64,000 nt of DNA from Charina bottae (lineage: Eukaryota > Chordata > Lepidosauria > Squamata > Charinaidae), in the NCBI GenBank assembly GCA_023362775.1, contig JALMGJ010000012.1, positions 18,303,501 through 18,367,500 on the forward strand. Reading direction: 5' to 3'. Positions 53,535-63,744 of this stretch are shown piece after piece. The position numbers and the translations under genes are program-made. Below the pieces are notes generated by a model. That model saw only the letters and a program-made list of their open reading frames with translations. It was not told the origin of the DNA and did no database searches. Every line of letters begins with the position of its first letter. The first letter of the stretch is position 1.

Positions 53535-53849
53535 TAATTTCTTTTAATATAAGGGAAGGAAGCAACTGTATTTAGTGATTTTTATAATGTGCCAATGGAA
53601 TGATTTATAGAAATAATGTGATTTTGGTTTAATATAGAGTAAGGGATTGATTATGGAAAATTGTTGTATATCCTTGCTGTTAAAAGTCAGAAGTCACCTC
53701 TTTTTCTAATTTTGAAAAATTGCTCTTGTGTTTCTACACTTTTTTAGTTTTTTCTCTTTTTTCTTTGTAGTTGTTTGTTTTTCTGTAGCTTTTATCTTTG
53801 CTTGAAACTTAATAAAATTCTTATAAAAAAAATAATTATTTGAGGAGAG

Positions 53850-54534
53850 GTGTTTTGTTCATGCTCCAACACATCCCAGAGCACCTTTTTGGGAGGTTTT
53901 GCACAACCCCAAATATGTGTATATGCACCCAAGCAAGGCTCATGCACATACTTTTTTCGAGAAGGCTGCCTTAAATGTCCATCTTCCTTTCAAGTAAATA
54001 TGGCAATTGCATCAATGCTATTGCATGTATTTTATTCTGTAAGTAGCAGCTATGGCAAAGAGCTGAACTGCATACATCCCAGCCCTGATACTTCAACTAT
54101 TTTATCCCCATTTATGATTTACAGTGAAGAAAAGCGGACGGTCAAATTTTATGGAGCCAGTTTTCGTTGGAGAAGAAGGTGTGCGTTATAAACGTGATTC
54201 ATTTACAAACATCTGGTACTGGCATGGCAGATGATCAAAAACAGGCACGCAAGTGGGCCACGCGTGACTCCAGAGCTACAGAGGCCCCCCTCCAGTTTAC
54301 TGCATGTCACTTTATGGAAGCAATACACACCAGTGTAAGTTGTAACCCATTAAGACGAAGGCAACTGCATCAGCCCCTGGAAACCGCCTTCTTGCCACCC
54401 CCCGCTGGGTCTCGTAATTCCAGGCAGTGAGCAAAACCAGGATATTTATTATCTTCCTAGCAAGCAATCGCACGTGGCTGGTAGCTCACTTGCATTTTAT
54501 TTTGTAGCTGTACCTTGTGCGTGCCTGCTCTAAT
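53850..54534. other. unannotated sequence
   Basis: No gene recognised. The 113- and 87-codon plus frames show no domain. Confidence 0.35.
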
Positions 54535-54780
54535 AGGTGGTTTTTTATTTTATTTGTCCATTGATTTTGCTTGCCAGAAGCTGGCCAGGAAGGTTGAAAA
54601 TGGCGACCACGCGACCACAGGATGCTGCAATGGTCATAAATGCAAACTGGTTGTCAAGCGCTCAAATTGTGATCATGTGACCGTGTGAGGTTTGGTCACA
54701 AGTCAGGTTTTTCAGCACCGTTTTAAGTCCGAACCATCACTAAATGAATGGTTTTTAAGCGAGGACTACCTGTATGCGCT
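54535..54780. mobile_element. squamate medium-copy DNA repeat, right half
   Basis: tggcgaccacgcgaccacag, gctgcaatggtcataaatgc, ggttgtcaagcgctcaaatt, gatcatgtgaccgtgtga and a terminal aagcgaggactacctgta are words of a repeat I associate with snake and lizard genomes. No coding capacity. The left end is missing. Superfamily not determined. Confidence 0.55.
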
Positions 54781-57059
54781 TTCAGCTTTTGTCTGCCTTT
54801 TGCTTTATTTTCCAGCTTTCTTTTCTGTTGTACCTCTGTTTGAATCCCTCCATGCTGCTTTTCTCTTGTTAGCCAGAAAGCATTACTCAATCAACTAGGG
54901 TGATTAACTAGCTAATGATAGATTTAAACAACTTCCCTTTGTCTTCCTCTGGCAAGTCCATTAACATCAACCTCAGTCTTTTCTCTGGCTCTCCTTTTGG
55001 GCCTCAAAACGCTATTCTTTGGTATAATTATGTAATGATTTTTCCAAGGGCTAAATTCAGCAAGCTAAAAGTGATATGTATCTTTATATTTTGGTCAATG
55101 GCAGCGGTGGCCAGATCTGCGCTGCTCCTGAAAAGGTTCCCAGGCCATGATGCCTGATTGAATAGACTGCAGTTGGTTGGCGTCACACAATACAGGGTCT
55201 TTTCAGAACTCCTGGGAAATGCAGAGACTTGAACTGAACCTGGGATATTCATGCATAAGTGTGACCACTAAATTACATAGTCACAGTTTCAAGGAGTCGG
55301 TTGCTGGGTCCATGCATCACAATGTGTGAAGGCTGCCATTATGTTTCTAAACCATGTTTTAGGGCTTAGCAGGTTGTGTGAACCCAACCATTTGCAGCTT
55401 GTTCAATAAAGCACAATTAAGTAAACCATGGCTAGTACATTGTGTGAGCCCACTTTTCTTGCAGGTTAGACCAAACCATGGTTTGCGTTAATAAGAGTTG
55501 TTGAACAAACCATCATGGTCTGGCTCAGATATAAGCCCATCATGGCTTGGTTTTGGCTAAGAGCAGTAGAAAAGCTCAGCTGTTTGGCAAAAATTCTTCT
55601 GAGTAAGTTTGCCTAGAATAGAGGTGCAACTGAGGAAGGCTCAGAGACTACTAAGAGGCAAGTCAAATCTGAATACTTTTTAAATGAAGGCTGAGCGTCT
55701 ATAGTACACTTCCCCGGAAAAAACATTCTTGTGCAATATTCAGAAGGCTGTGTTACATAAAATGATTTAAGATCAAAGGGAAATATAACTAGCTTGGCAT
55801 TCAATTTTTGTGTCCTGAATTTCTTATATAACTGGCACACAAGACGTTTATAGAGTTACAGTTTGTAGCATCCATTTATTTAGGCCAAATTTAATCTTTT
55901 TCTTATGCACTGGGATTAATATTCAAAATATTATTTTTAAAAAACTTTTATTTATTTATTTATTTATTTATTTATTAAATTTATATCACTGCCCATCTCC
56001 CTCCACTTAACCAAACGATGTACTCTAATCACTTTTAAGCAAAGCCACAAATAGACACTTCTAAAACATAATGGAGGCTGAATTGATGGGGTGTTAAAGT
56101 AAGTAAAAAGAACCCAAATGAATACTATATTGCTGGGGATCTACGCCATTATCACTGAAACTCCAGTGTAATGTGAAAAGTGCAGAATGGATTTCTTTTA
56201 TAGGTTTGTAAGAGATTATTATCTCATTTCTAAATCTGTTGTACACCTTGTACTAACTTGTAGGATTTTTTTTTAAAAAAATAATATATACAAAACAGTA
56301 CCATTAAATCTTAAGACATCCTTTTTTCAGGATCCTGGAAAATCAATTGTGGGGGAGAGAGATTCATCCTGTTTCCTTGCGGAGTTAATAAACCATCAGT
56401 CAAGAAATTCCTGTCCCATCTGCATCCTTCATAAATAATAGAAGATTTACCAGGATTATATTACATTTATGTACTTACCCTTTGAGTACCAAGGCTGATA
56501 AATAGAACTGATGACAAATTCAGCTGTTATTGTCATTGTTGCTTTCTGACACACACAGATTCATAGCTTGGGTCTTTAAATGCCACTTTCCCCTTCTTCT
56601 TGTGCTAGACAAATCCAGACCCAGGGATACATAAACAACAAAAACATACTTCTTTTATATCACTCACTCACTTTTGTATTCATCCCACATTCATTCTTAA
56701 TCCTCTCTCTTCGTGTTTTACCATACACAATTCTTAAGTACCTCATTCCTACTGCGTTCAACTTATTTCATATTTCTCCTGACACATTCAACTCTCATTT
56801 CCATATAATAAAGTGGGCAGAAACCCATTCTTGGAACACTTTTCATTTCTTTTGATAAACAGAACCATATATTACTCACTACCCTTCTACCAGCATTTGT
56901 GCGTCTTAAAATCCCTCCATCCATTTCCCCCTCTTAAGTAAACGTTCTACCAAGGTACACAGATGCATCTGCCTGCTCTAGTTTTTCACCATTTCTATAT
57001 AAATTTTCACTCTATTTTCTCTGTTAAACAAAACTATTGGTTTTTTGATATATTCATTT
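54781..57059. other. unannotated sequence with an L2 tail remnant
   Basis: 55305-55560 carries ctaaaccatg/aaccatggtttg and gtgaacccaacca words of the decayed inverted-end repeat. 55945-56010 is an antisense L2 tail (TTTA repeats then atcactgcccatctccctcc). No gene seen. Confidence 0.4.
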
Positions 57060-57690
57060 TAAAAGACAAAGAGCACAGTGAAAAAATGGGACTAAAATTA
57101 AATATAAAGAAGACCAAACTAATGACAACAGGTAGAATAAACAGCCTTAGAATTGACAGTGAAGATGTTAAAGTGGTGAATAACTTCTGCTTTTTAGGAT
57201 CAATCAACAAAAGAAAAGGAACAAGCAGTCAAGAAATACGCCACAAACTAGCACTTGGTAGAGCAGCCATGAAGATATTGCAAAAGATATTCAAATGCTG
57301 TGATGTGTCTATACCTACAAAGATCAGAATTGTGCCAGCCATGGTATTCCCTGTGATACTCTATGGAAGTGAAAGTTGGACTTTATAGAAGAAGGATAGG
57401 AAGAGTATTGGCACCTTTGAACTTTGGTGTTGGAGAAAACTCCTGAGAATACCGAGGACAAACAAGAAAACAATGCATCATCAAACAAAACCTAGAGTTC
57501 TCACTCAAGCACAAATGACCAGGCTTAAATTATCCTACTTTGGACACGTTATGTGAAGACTCAGCTCTCTGGAAAAGGCTGTAACGCTGGACAAGGTGAA
57601 GGAAAGAGAAGAAGAGGACGACTAGCAGCAAGGTGGATGGACTCAGTTACAATGATGATGAGTGCACCATTGGGAGACTTGAAATAACAA
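57060..57690 (+). mobile_element. RTE/Bov-B-clade LINE, ORF2 C-terminus
   Basis: The plus frame from about 57085 reads MGLKLNIKKTKLMTTG, NNFCFLGSINKRKGTSSQEI, LALGRAAMKILQKIFK, PTKIRIVPAMVFPVILYGSE (RTE RT thumb and connection region) up to a stop at 57388. The rest is in broken frames (MTRLKLSYFGHVM-like). Same family as the antisense copy at 33.74 kb. RT catalytic region missing. Confidence 0.88.
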
Positions 57691-57691
57691 G

Positions 57692-57694
57692 TTG

Positions 57695-57735
<41 letters not shown>

Positions 57736-57737
57736 TA
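57692..57737. repeat. ATT/TTA microsatellite at the L2 3' tail
   Basis: About 14 TTA triplets at the junction between the RTE fragment (plus) and the L2 tail (minus). Confidence 0.9.
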
Positions 57738-59458
57738 TTCAATTTATTCCCCGCTCATCTCCCATACAAGGGACTCTGGGCGGGTTACAACAATCAAAGT
57801 TAAAAACAATACAATAAAATTCTAAAAAATACAATATAAATAGATAAAATACAAGATGGGGGACGTAGGGAACGTAGCATAGATAGTGTTGCTATGGGGC
57901 TAGCCAACCCCAGGAGGCACTCCCGCCTCTGTTGTCCCAGGCCAGGTGGCAGAGCCAGGTCTTAAGGGCCTTCCAAAAGGTCAGGAGGGAGGGGGCCAGT
58001 CTCACCTCCGGGGGCAAGATATTCCATAGGGCGGGCGCTATCGCAGAGAAGGCACGCCTCCTGGACCCCGCTAGATGGAATTCTCTTGTTGAGGGGGTCC
58101 GAAACCCCTCTCTGCATGCACGGGTGGGGCGGGCCGACGTTATCGGGACGAGACGGTCCCTCAGGTACCCTGGTCCTATGCCATGTAGGGCTTTAAAGGT
58201 GATCACCAACACCTTGAATTGGACCTGGAAGCAAACTGGCACCCAATGCAGCTCGCGAAGCAGAGGTGTTACATGGGCCGATCTCTTGGCCCCAATAACT
58301 GCTCGCGCCGCCGCATTCTGCACCAGCTGAAGCTTCCGGATACTCTTCAAGGGTAGCCCCATGTAGAGCGCATTACATTAGTCTATACGGGAGATGACAA
58401 GGGCGTGAGTGACTGTTCGGAGGGCCTCCTGATCCAGGAAAGGGCGTAACTGGCGCACAACTCGGAGCTGAGCAAAGGCCCTCCTGGCCATGACTGCCAC
58501 CTGCTCTTCGAGCAGGAGTCGCGAGTCCAGGAGGACCCCCAGATTCCGCACTGGATCCAAGTGGGGTAGTGCAACTCCACCCAGAACCAAAGATGACAAC
58601 TTCCCGGATCCAGGGGGGCCGTCAATCCACAGCCACTCCGTCTTCCCAGGGTTCAGTTGAAGCCTGTTGTTCCCCATCCAGACCCCCACAGCCTCCAGGC
58701 ACTGAGATAAGGCATTGACCGCATCACTTACTTCACCCGGGATGGAGATGTATAACTGGGTATCATCGGCATATTGGTGATACCTCATCCCGTGGTGACG
58801 GATGATCTCGCCCAGCGGCTTGATGTAGATGTTGAATAGGAGAGGAGAGAGAACCGACCCCTGAGGCACCCCACAAGTCAGGGGTCTCGGGTCAGCTCTA
58901 TCCTCCCCTATCAACACCGACTGGGAACGGCCCTGGAGGAAGGAGGCGAACCAGCGCAAAACCACGCTGCCCGCCCCCAACTCCTCGAGCCGTCCCAAAA
59001 GTATACTGTGGTCGACGGTATCGAAAGCCGCTGAGAGATCTAAGAGAGCAAGGATGGACGCACTCCCTCCATCCCGCTCTCGCCAGAGATCATCCATAAG
59101 CGCGACCAATGCGGTCTCTGTCCCATATCCCGGCCTGAAACCTGACTGAAAGGGGTCCAGATAATCCCGTTTCCTCCAGAATCCTCTGGAGTTGCAACGC
59201 CACCACCTTCTCAACCACCTTTCCCAAAAAGGGAAGGTGGGAGACTGGGCGAAAATTGCCCAGGATGGTAGGGTCCAGGGATGGTTTCTTGAGGAGGGGG
59301 TGCACAAGCGCCTCCTTAAAGGCAGCCGGGAACACCCCCTCACTCAAGGACGAATTTATAATCGCCTGGACCCAGCCACATGTCACCTCACTAGCTGATT
59401 TTACCATCCAGGAGGGACATGGGTCAAGTTGGCATGTGGTGGCGTTTACAGTCCGGAG
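57738..59458 (-). mobile_element. L2-clade LINE with reverse transcriptase, interrupted by copia 2
   Basis: The longest L2 copy. On the minus strand: upstream RT fingers in one frame (59407-59160: WVQAIINSSLSEGVFPAAFK, HPLLKKPSLDP); a frameshift at about 59160; then FQSGFRPGYGTETALVALMD, LLDLSAAFDTVDHSILL, CGVPQGSVLSPLLFNIYI and YADDTQLYIS (catalytic YADD present), to RID then a stop at 58378 (TAA where sister copies have a Tyr codon). The C-terminal part continues at 58362-57892. The 3' UTR and tail end at about 57738. The 5' part is cut by the copia LTR at 59459 and would continue beyond the window. Confidence 0.92.
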
Positions 59459-60010
59459 TGTGGGAAAATATAGCAGTCATACCAACAATTCATGTCTTGC
59501 TCTATAAGGACATGAAGAGGGCGGAGACTCGCAGTAACTTCCTGCAGAGAGAACTCTGTGAGATCACTTCCTTCTTCCTGTTCTTCCCTCTCTTTCCACC
59601 ATGCTCTCGAGTTGAAAGGACACGTTGTCTGAGCTCTCCAAGCTCAGACAGAATGCTAAAGTCTATATATTCTATTTTTGTAACTTAATATGTTTTAAAC
59701 CTGCCTTGACTCTACTACTGCAACTGCTGTTTTTGAGACCTAAATAATGTGAGTAAACATTACTTTTATTTCTTCACAAAACTGTGTGATTGTTGTTTTA
59801 AGAGGGACAAAAAGGGGTAATGCCAGGATAATCCAGTCTGCCTCACAGCATTCTGGATTATTGTTTTCTAGAAGGTTAAACCAACCTCGTCTCAGTTTCC
59901 AACCTTATATGCTGCCGGGGATGATGCTCTGCTAATCTCACTTACGTGAGAAAGGAAGGATAATATCCAAACAATATATCCTCTTCCAGTATTTAATCTC
60001 ATCCCCAACA
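59459..60010 (+). repeat. 5' LTR of copia 2
   Basis: 552 bp, starting TGTGGGAAAATATAGCAGTC and ending CATCCCCAACA. A TATA-like TCTATATATTC lies at about 59670. Differences from the visible 3' LTR are single substitutions (for example T/C in GTCAT/GTCAC, A/T in GCTAAAG/GCTTAAG). Confidence 0.93.
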
Positions 60011-60012
60011 AA

Positions 60013-60026
60013 GGTTACGGGCCCAG
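60013..60026 (+). promoter_or_regulatory. primer-binding site, half initiator tRNA-Met
   Basis: GGTTACGGGCCCAG, two bases after the LTR, matches the complement of the initiator tRNA-Met anticodon region with one C-for-T change. Same internal tRNA site as element 1. Confidence 0.85.
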
Positions 60027-60279
60027 AAGAGACAAAGCTTGAAGTATTTTGTGGATGTCGCTGGATTTTCTTAAGAGAGAAGAAAGATTCAAAGCGGACA
60101 TTTTTTTTTTCTGGCGAGCACATGGTGACTTCCATTGTCTCCATTGTGAAAGGATTAACCCCCCCTTTCCCTCGCAGTGCAGTAGCTAGGCAGAGAAGTT
60201 CTTAGATTTTTTTTTTCATTGGAGATTTAAGTTTTTGATTTTGTATTTTTGGACATTTTTCAAATTTTTGATTTTTAAG

Positions 60280-63200
60280 ATGGCCAATCAGAATCAAATT
60301 GAGGAGGGAAGCCTTAAGCTACCCAGACTAGGAGAGAACAATTTTATCCAATGGAAAAAGCGCCTAGAGGTGATATTTGATCTTAAAGATATCTTGGATT
60401 GTATTGAAAAAGAGAAGCCTACTGGCACTACAGAAGAAGCCCAAGCTTCAATCAAGATATGGGAAAAGCAGAATAAGTTAGCAGTAGCCATAATTCTGAG
60501 TAGTATTTCGGATGTGCAGATGGTTCACGTTAAGAAGGGGAATACTGCAGCCCAGATCCTTGAGAATTTGGAATTGTCATATGGATTTGCAAGTAAACGC
60601 TCTCACCGTGCCTGGGTGAGAGACTTATTTAAGTTGAAACTTGTGTCCAAAGCAGACTGTAACAGTCATGTGACAGAATTCCTAACAATTATTGAAAAAC
60701 TAGAACTCTCAGAATACCCAATGCAGGAAGAACAGAAAGTTTGTTATTTCCTGGGATCACTTGGACCTAAGTTTGAGACTTTTGCAACTCTTATGGATGG
60801 GAAGACAGACTTAACTCTAAGAAAAGTAATTGCCCATCTGAAAGAAGAGTGTGTGGAAAGGAGACAAGAATCTCCTACCAGGACTGTAAAAGCCAATGAT
60901 TCAAACTATGTGTCTAAATTCCAAGTGAGGGCAAAAGCCACACCTAAGAAAATTGTGTGCTTCAATTGTAATAAGGAAGGGCACATGGCTAAAGCTTGCA
61001 AAGCCCGAAAGTCACAAAATTTCCTTGCATTTAAGCAGCAAAATGAAAAGAAAGAGAAAAATGAGGGAAGTTTTCTCTTACTAGAAAAGAGTTTAACTGC
61101 TAACAGTTGTGACACCAAGTCAAACAAATGGATAATAGATTCTGGAGCCTCAAGTCATTTTACTCATGAAAAAGATTTCTTTGAGGACATTGAAAGTATT
61201 GACCCATCACAAGGTGGCAGTATTCAAATTGCAGATGGCAAAGTCATAAAAGCACATGGCGCAGGGTCAGGAGTCCTGAAGTGCAAGATAAGTTGTGAGA
61301 CAAAAGAGAATCCCATACAACGGGTCTTGTATACTCCAGAACTGACCTGCAATATGCTTAGTGTCTCTACTCTGGCCAGAAAAGGTTTCAGTATATTATT
61401 TGAAAATGATGTGTGCCAGGTGTCTAAAGATGGGAAATTATATGCTGAAGCAAATCTAATACATGGTGTGTATGAGATTAATCTTTCAGAACCCCAGTCT
61501 GCTAAAGTGGCGCGCTCAAACCAGAAGGATGAGGCGGATCCAGAACTTTGGCACAGAAGACTTGGACACAGAGACATCAATGCCATAGTGGACTTGCAGC
61601 GCAAGGAGCGTGCAAGAGGAATAAAGGTAGCACTAAACACGTCACCAACAACAAAGTGTGTAAGTTGTATCACAGAGAAAAGTGTCAAACCTTCTTTTCC
61701 ACCGTGTACTGAACAGAGAAGTACCAAAGTGCTTGATGTAGTTTACAGTGATGTGTGTGGTCCACTGAATGTTCCCTCGGTTGGGAAAAATAAGTACATT
61801 TTACACAGCAAAGTTGACAAAAGAGGAAGTTTTGTAGATTTTTCTGAGCAATCAGAGAAAGAAACACAAGATCTCATATACTTTCCACCACAAATGTGTA
61901 ACTGTCCAGATCTGCCTTCCACAGCTATAACACCATCTACAGGGCATCAACAGGAAGAAGACGCAGAGGACCAGACTCTCAGCAGCACCACCAGAGATGA
62001 AGAGGAACAGTCTGATGCGGAGATGCCTGCATTGGAGGATGATGAGGAAGCTGATGTGGAACCAGAACCACAGGTCAGACGCTCATCGAGATCCAACAGA
62101 GGTCTCCCACCACTACGACTGTCCTACCTCGCAGGGTCGGCGCAACCCCTAGAGCCTTCCAACTGGGAAGCGATAGAGGAGATGCCAGCCACTGAAGCCC
62201 GTCTCTGGAAGGATGCTGCGCAGGAGGAAATGAATGCACTGCACCAGAACAAGACCTGGACACTTACCCAGCTGCCTCCAGGGAAGAAGGCTATTGGAAG
62301 TAAGTGGGTCTTTAAGGTGAAACAAGATGCAGAAGGGAAAGTACAGCGCTACAAAGCGAGACTTGTAGCACAAGGGTTTAGTCAACAGTATGGAGAGGAC
62401 TATGATGCCACTTTTGCTCCAGTAGTCAGATATACCACCATCAGAATGCTTTTAAGCATTGCAGCTTCAAAGCAAATGCAAGTGAGGCACATAGACATAA
62501 AAACTGCATTTTTACATGGAGAAATCTCACAGGAGATTTATATGAAGCAACCCAAAGGTTTTGTCAAGCCAAATGAAGCGCATTTAGTATGCAGACTTCA
62601 GAAGGGGCTTTATGGACTAAAACAGGGTGCTAGGGCATGGAATGAAAAGCTACACGCCATGCTAACACAGTTGGGGTACAAACAAGGCCATGCAGACAAG
62701 TGTTTGTACTCAAAATGTAATAATGGACAATTTTCCTACATTCTAACATTTGTTGATGACCTGATAATTGCAACTATAAATGACAAAGACTACTCCCAAG
62801 TAGTAAAACATCTAAGCCAAGATGTGGAAGTCAAAGAACTAGGAAAAGTGCATTATTATCTAGGAGTTCAAATAGAGAGAGGAGAAGATGGTTCTTTTCT
62901 TCTAAGTCAAAAGCAGAAGGTCACTGAACTAATTGACAGCCTGCAGATGCAAGAAGCACACCCAGTTGCCACTCCTATGACTACTGACTTCCTAAAGAAT
63001 AAAGAGGAGTCAGAACCTCTTCCTGACAACAGCAAATACAGGTCAGCAATAGGAAAACTTTTGTACCTGACCACAACATGTAGGCCAGACATAGCTAATG
63101 CAGTGCGGATTCTAAGCAGAAAAGTGAATGCTCCCACTGAACGTGACTGGACAGCTGTTAAGAGAGTTGTCAGATACCTGAAAGGTACCATGGACTGTAA

Positions 63201-63699
63201 ACTAAAGTTGCCAGCTGACAGCGATCCTGAACTGGTAGGTTACACGGACGCTGATTGGGCTGGGGATGCAAAAGACTATAAATCCACAGGTGGTTATGTC
63301 TTTATGTTTGCAAATGGTCCCATTTCTTGGGGCAGTTATAAACAGAATTGTATAGCTTTGTCTTCTAGAGAGTCTGAATACATTGCAGCTACAGAAGCAT
63401 GCAGAGAAACGGCCTGGCTCGACCAACTGACCAAAGACTTTGGGTTAGTGCGCAAGAAGCCTGTTCGTCTCATGGAGGACAACCAGAGCTGCCTGAAGTT
63501 GTCACAGAGTGAGAAGTTCCATGCAAGAACAAAGCACATCGGAGTGAAGTACCACTTTGTGCGTGAGGCCATTCAAGATGGACTTGTGGACTTGGCTTAT
63601 TGCCATACCAAAGAGATGACTGCAGACATTCTCACCAAGCCTCTACCGAGAGAGAGTTTCGAGAACCTTCGAGTCAAAATGGGACTCTGGGTGGTTTAA
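60280..63699 (+). CDS. copia 2 gag-pol polyprotein with in-frame integrase core deletion
   Basis: I take the start at the ATG of MANQNQIEEG (60280); upstream in-frame sequence only has a TTG. 1139 codons. Gag; CCHC knuckle C227-X2-C-X4-H-X4-C240; protease IIDSGA with D287; GAG-pre-integrase LWHRRLGHRD at about 423 with C-X2-C; first integrase aspartate in YSDVCGPL (D491). After NKYIL (about 507) the frame jumps to the integrase C-terminal region, so the second Asp and the Glu are missing. RT: KARLVAQGFSQ, HIDIKTAFLHG (D739), TFVDDLI (D826, D827 intact). RNase H: YTDADWAGD (D990), SSRESEY (E1031), EDNQS (D1067), HARTKHI, all present. The frame is open to the end. Expected products would assemble and reverse-transcribe but not integrate. 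Confidence 0.93.
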   Translation: MANQNQIEEGSLKLPRLGENNFIQWKKRLEVIFDLKDILDCIEKEKPTGTTEEAQASIKIWEKQNKLAVAIILSSISDVQMVHVKKGNTAAQILENLELSYGFASKRSHRAWVRDLFKLKLVSKADCNSHVTEFLTIIEKLELSEYPMQEEQKVCYFLGSLGPKFETFATLMDGKTDLTLRKVIAHLKEECVERRQESPTRTVKANDSNYVSKFQVRAKATPKKIVCFNCNKEGHMAKACKARKSQNFLAFKQQNEKKEKNEGSFLLLEKSLTANSCDTKSNKWIIDSGASSHFTHEKDFFEDIESIDPSQGGSIQIADGKVIKAHGAGSGVLKCKISCETKENPIQRVLYTPELTCNMLSVSTLARKGFSILFENDVCQVSKDGKLYAEANLIHGVYEINLSEPQSAKVARSNQKDEADPELWHRRLGHRDINAIVDLQRKERARGIKVALNTSPTTKCVSCITEKSVKPSFPPCTEQRSTKVLDVVYSDVCGPLNVPSVGKNKYILHSKVDKRGSFVDFSEQSEKETQDLIYFPPQMCNCPDLPSTAITPSTGHQQEEDAEDQTLSSTTRDEEEQSDAEMPALEDDEEADVEPEPQVRRSSRSNRGLPPLRLSYLAGSAQPLEPSNWEAIEEMPATEARLWKDAAQEEMNALHQNKTWTLTQLPPGKKAIGSKWVFKVKQDAEGKVQRYKARLVAQGFSQQYGEDYDATFAPVVRYTTIRMLLSIAASKQMQVRHIDIKTAFLHGEISQEIYMKQPKGFVKPNEAHLVCRLQKGLYGLKQGARAWNEKLHAMLTQLGYKQGHADKCLYSKCNNGQFSYILTFVDDLIIATINDKDYSQVVKHLSQDVEVKELGKVHYYLGVQIERGEDGSFLLSQKQKVTELIDSLQMQEAHPVATPMTTDFLKNKEESEPLPDNSKYRSAIGKLLYLTTTCRPDIANAVRILSRKVNAPTERDWTAVKRVVRYLKGTMDCKLKLPADSDPELVGYTDADWAGDAKDYKSTGGYVFMFANGPISWGSYKQNCIALSSRESEYIAATEACRETAWLDQLTKDFGLVRKKPVRLMEDNQSCLKLSQSEKFHARTKHIGVKYHFVREAIQDGLVDLAYCHTKEMTADILTKPLPRESFENLRVKMGLWVV

Positions 63700-63732
63700 T
63701 TAAAAGTTTGCATGAACTTGTTTTGTATGCCT

Positions 63733-63744
63733 GAGAAGGGGTTT
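63733..63744 (+). promoter_or_regulatory. polypurine tract of copia 2
   Basis: GAGAAGGGG then TTT before the 3' LTR TGTGGG. Three T residues separate the purines from the LTR. Confidence 0.75.

Larger units (their letters stand above)
51915..53833 (+). mobile_element. L1-like LINE, complete insertion with large internal deletion
   Basis: A 1.9-kb insertion flanked by a perfect 16-bp duplication AATTATTTGAGGAGAG (51899-51914 and 53834-53849). The 5' part (acttccaatggggacatgg...) resembles a GC-richer L1 5' UTR. 52730-53170 is an ORF1-like region starting MEDLKQTFSHFQQDFK with later stops. The 3' part is AT-rich, ending cttgaaacttaataaaattc and an A-rich tail. No endonuclease or RT is present, so the ORF2 region is missing. 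A GATA microsatellite (53474-53534) sits in the 3' UTR. Confidence 0.7.

Noticed and set aside
57963..59343. Host gene encoding a reverse-transcriptase-like protein
   Set aside because: Motif order and 3' UTR match the L2 LINE copies elsewhere in the window, with a stop and a frameshift.
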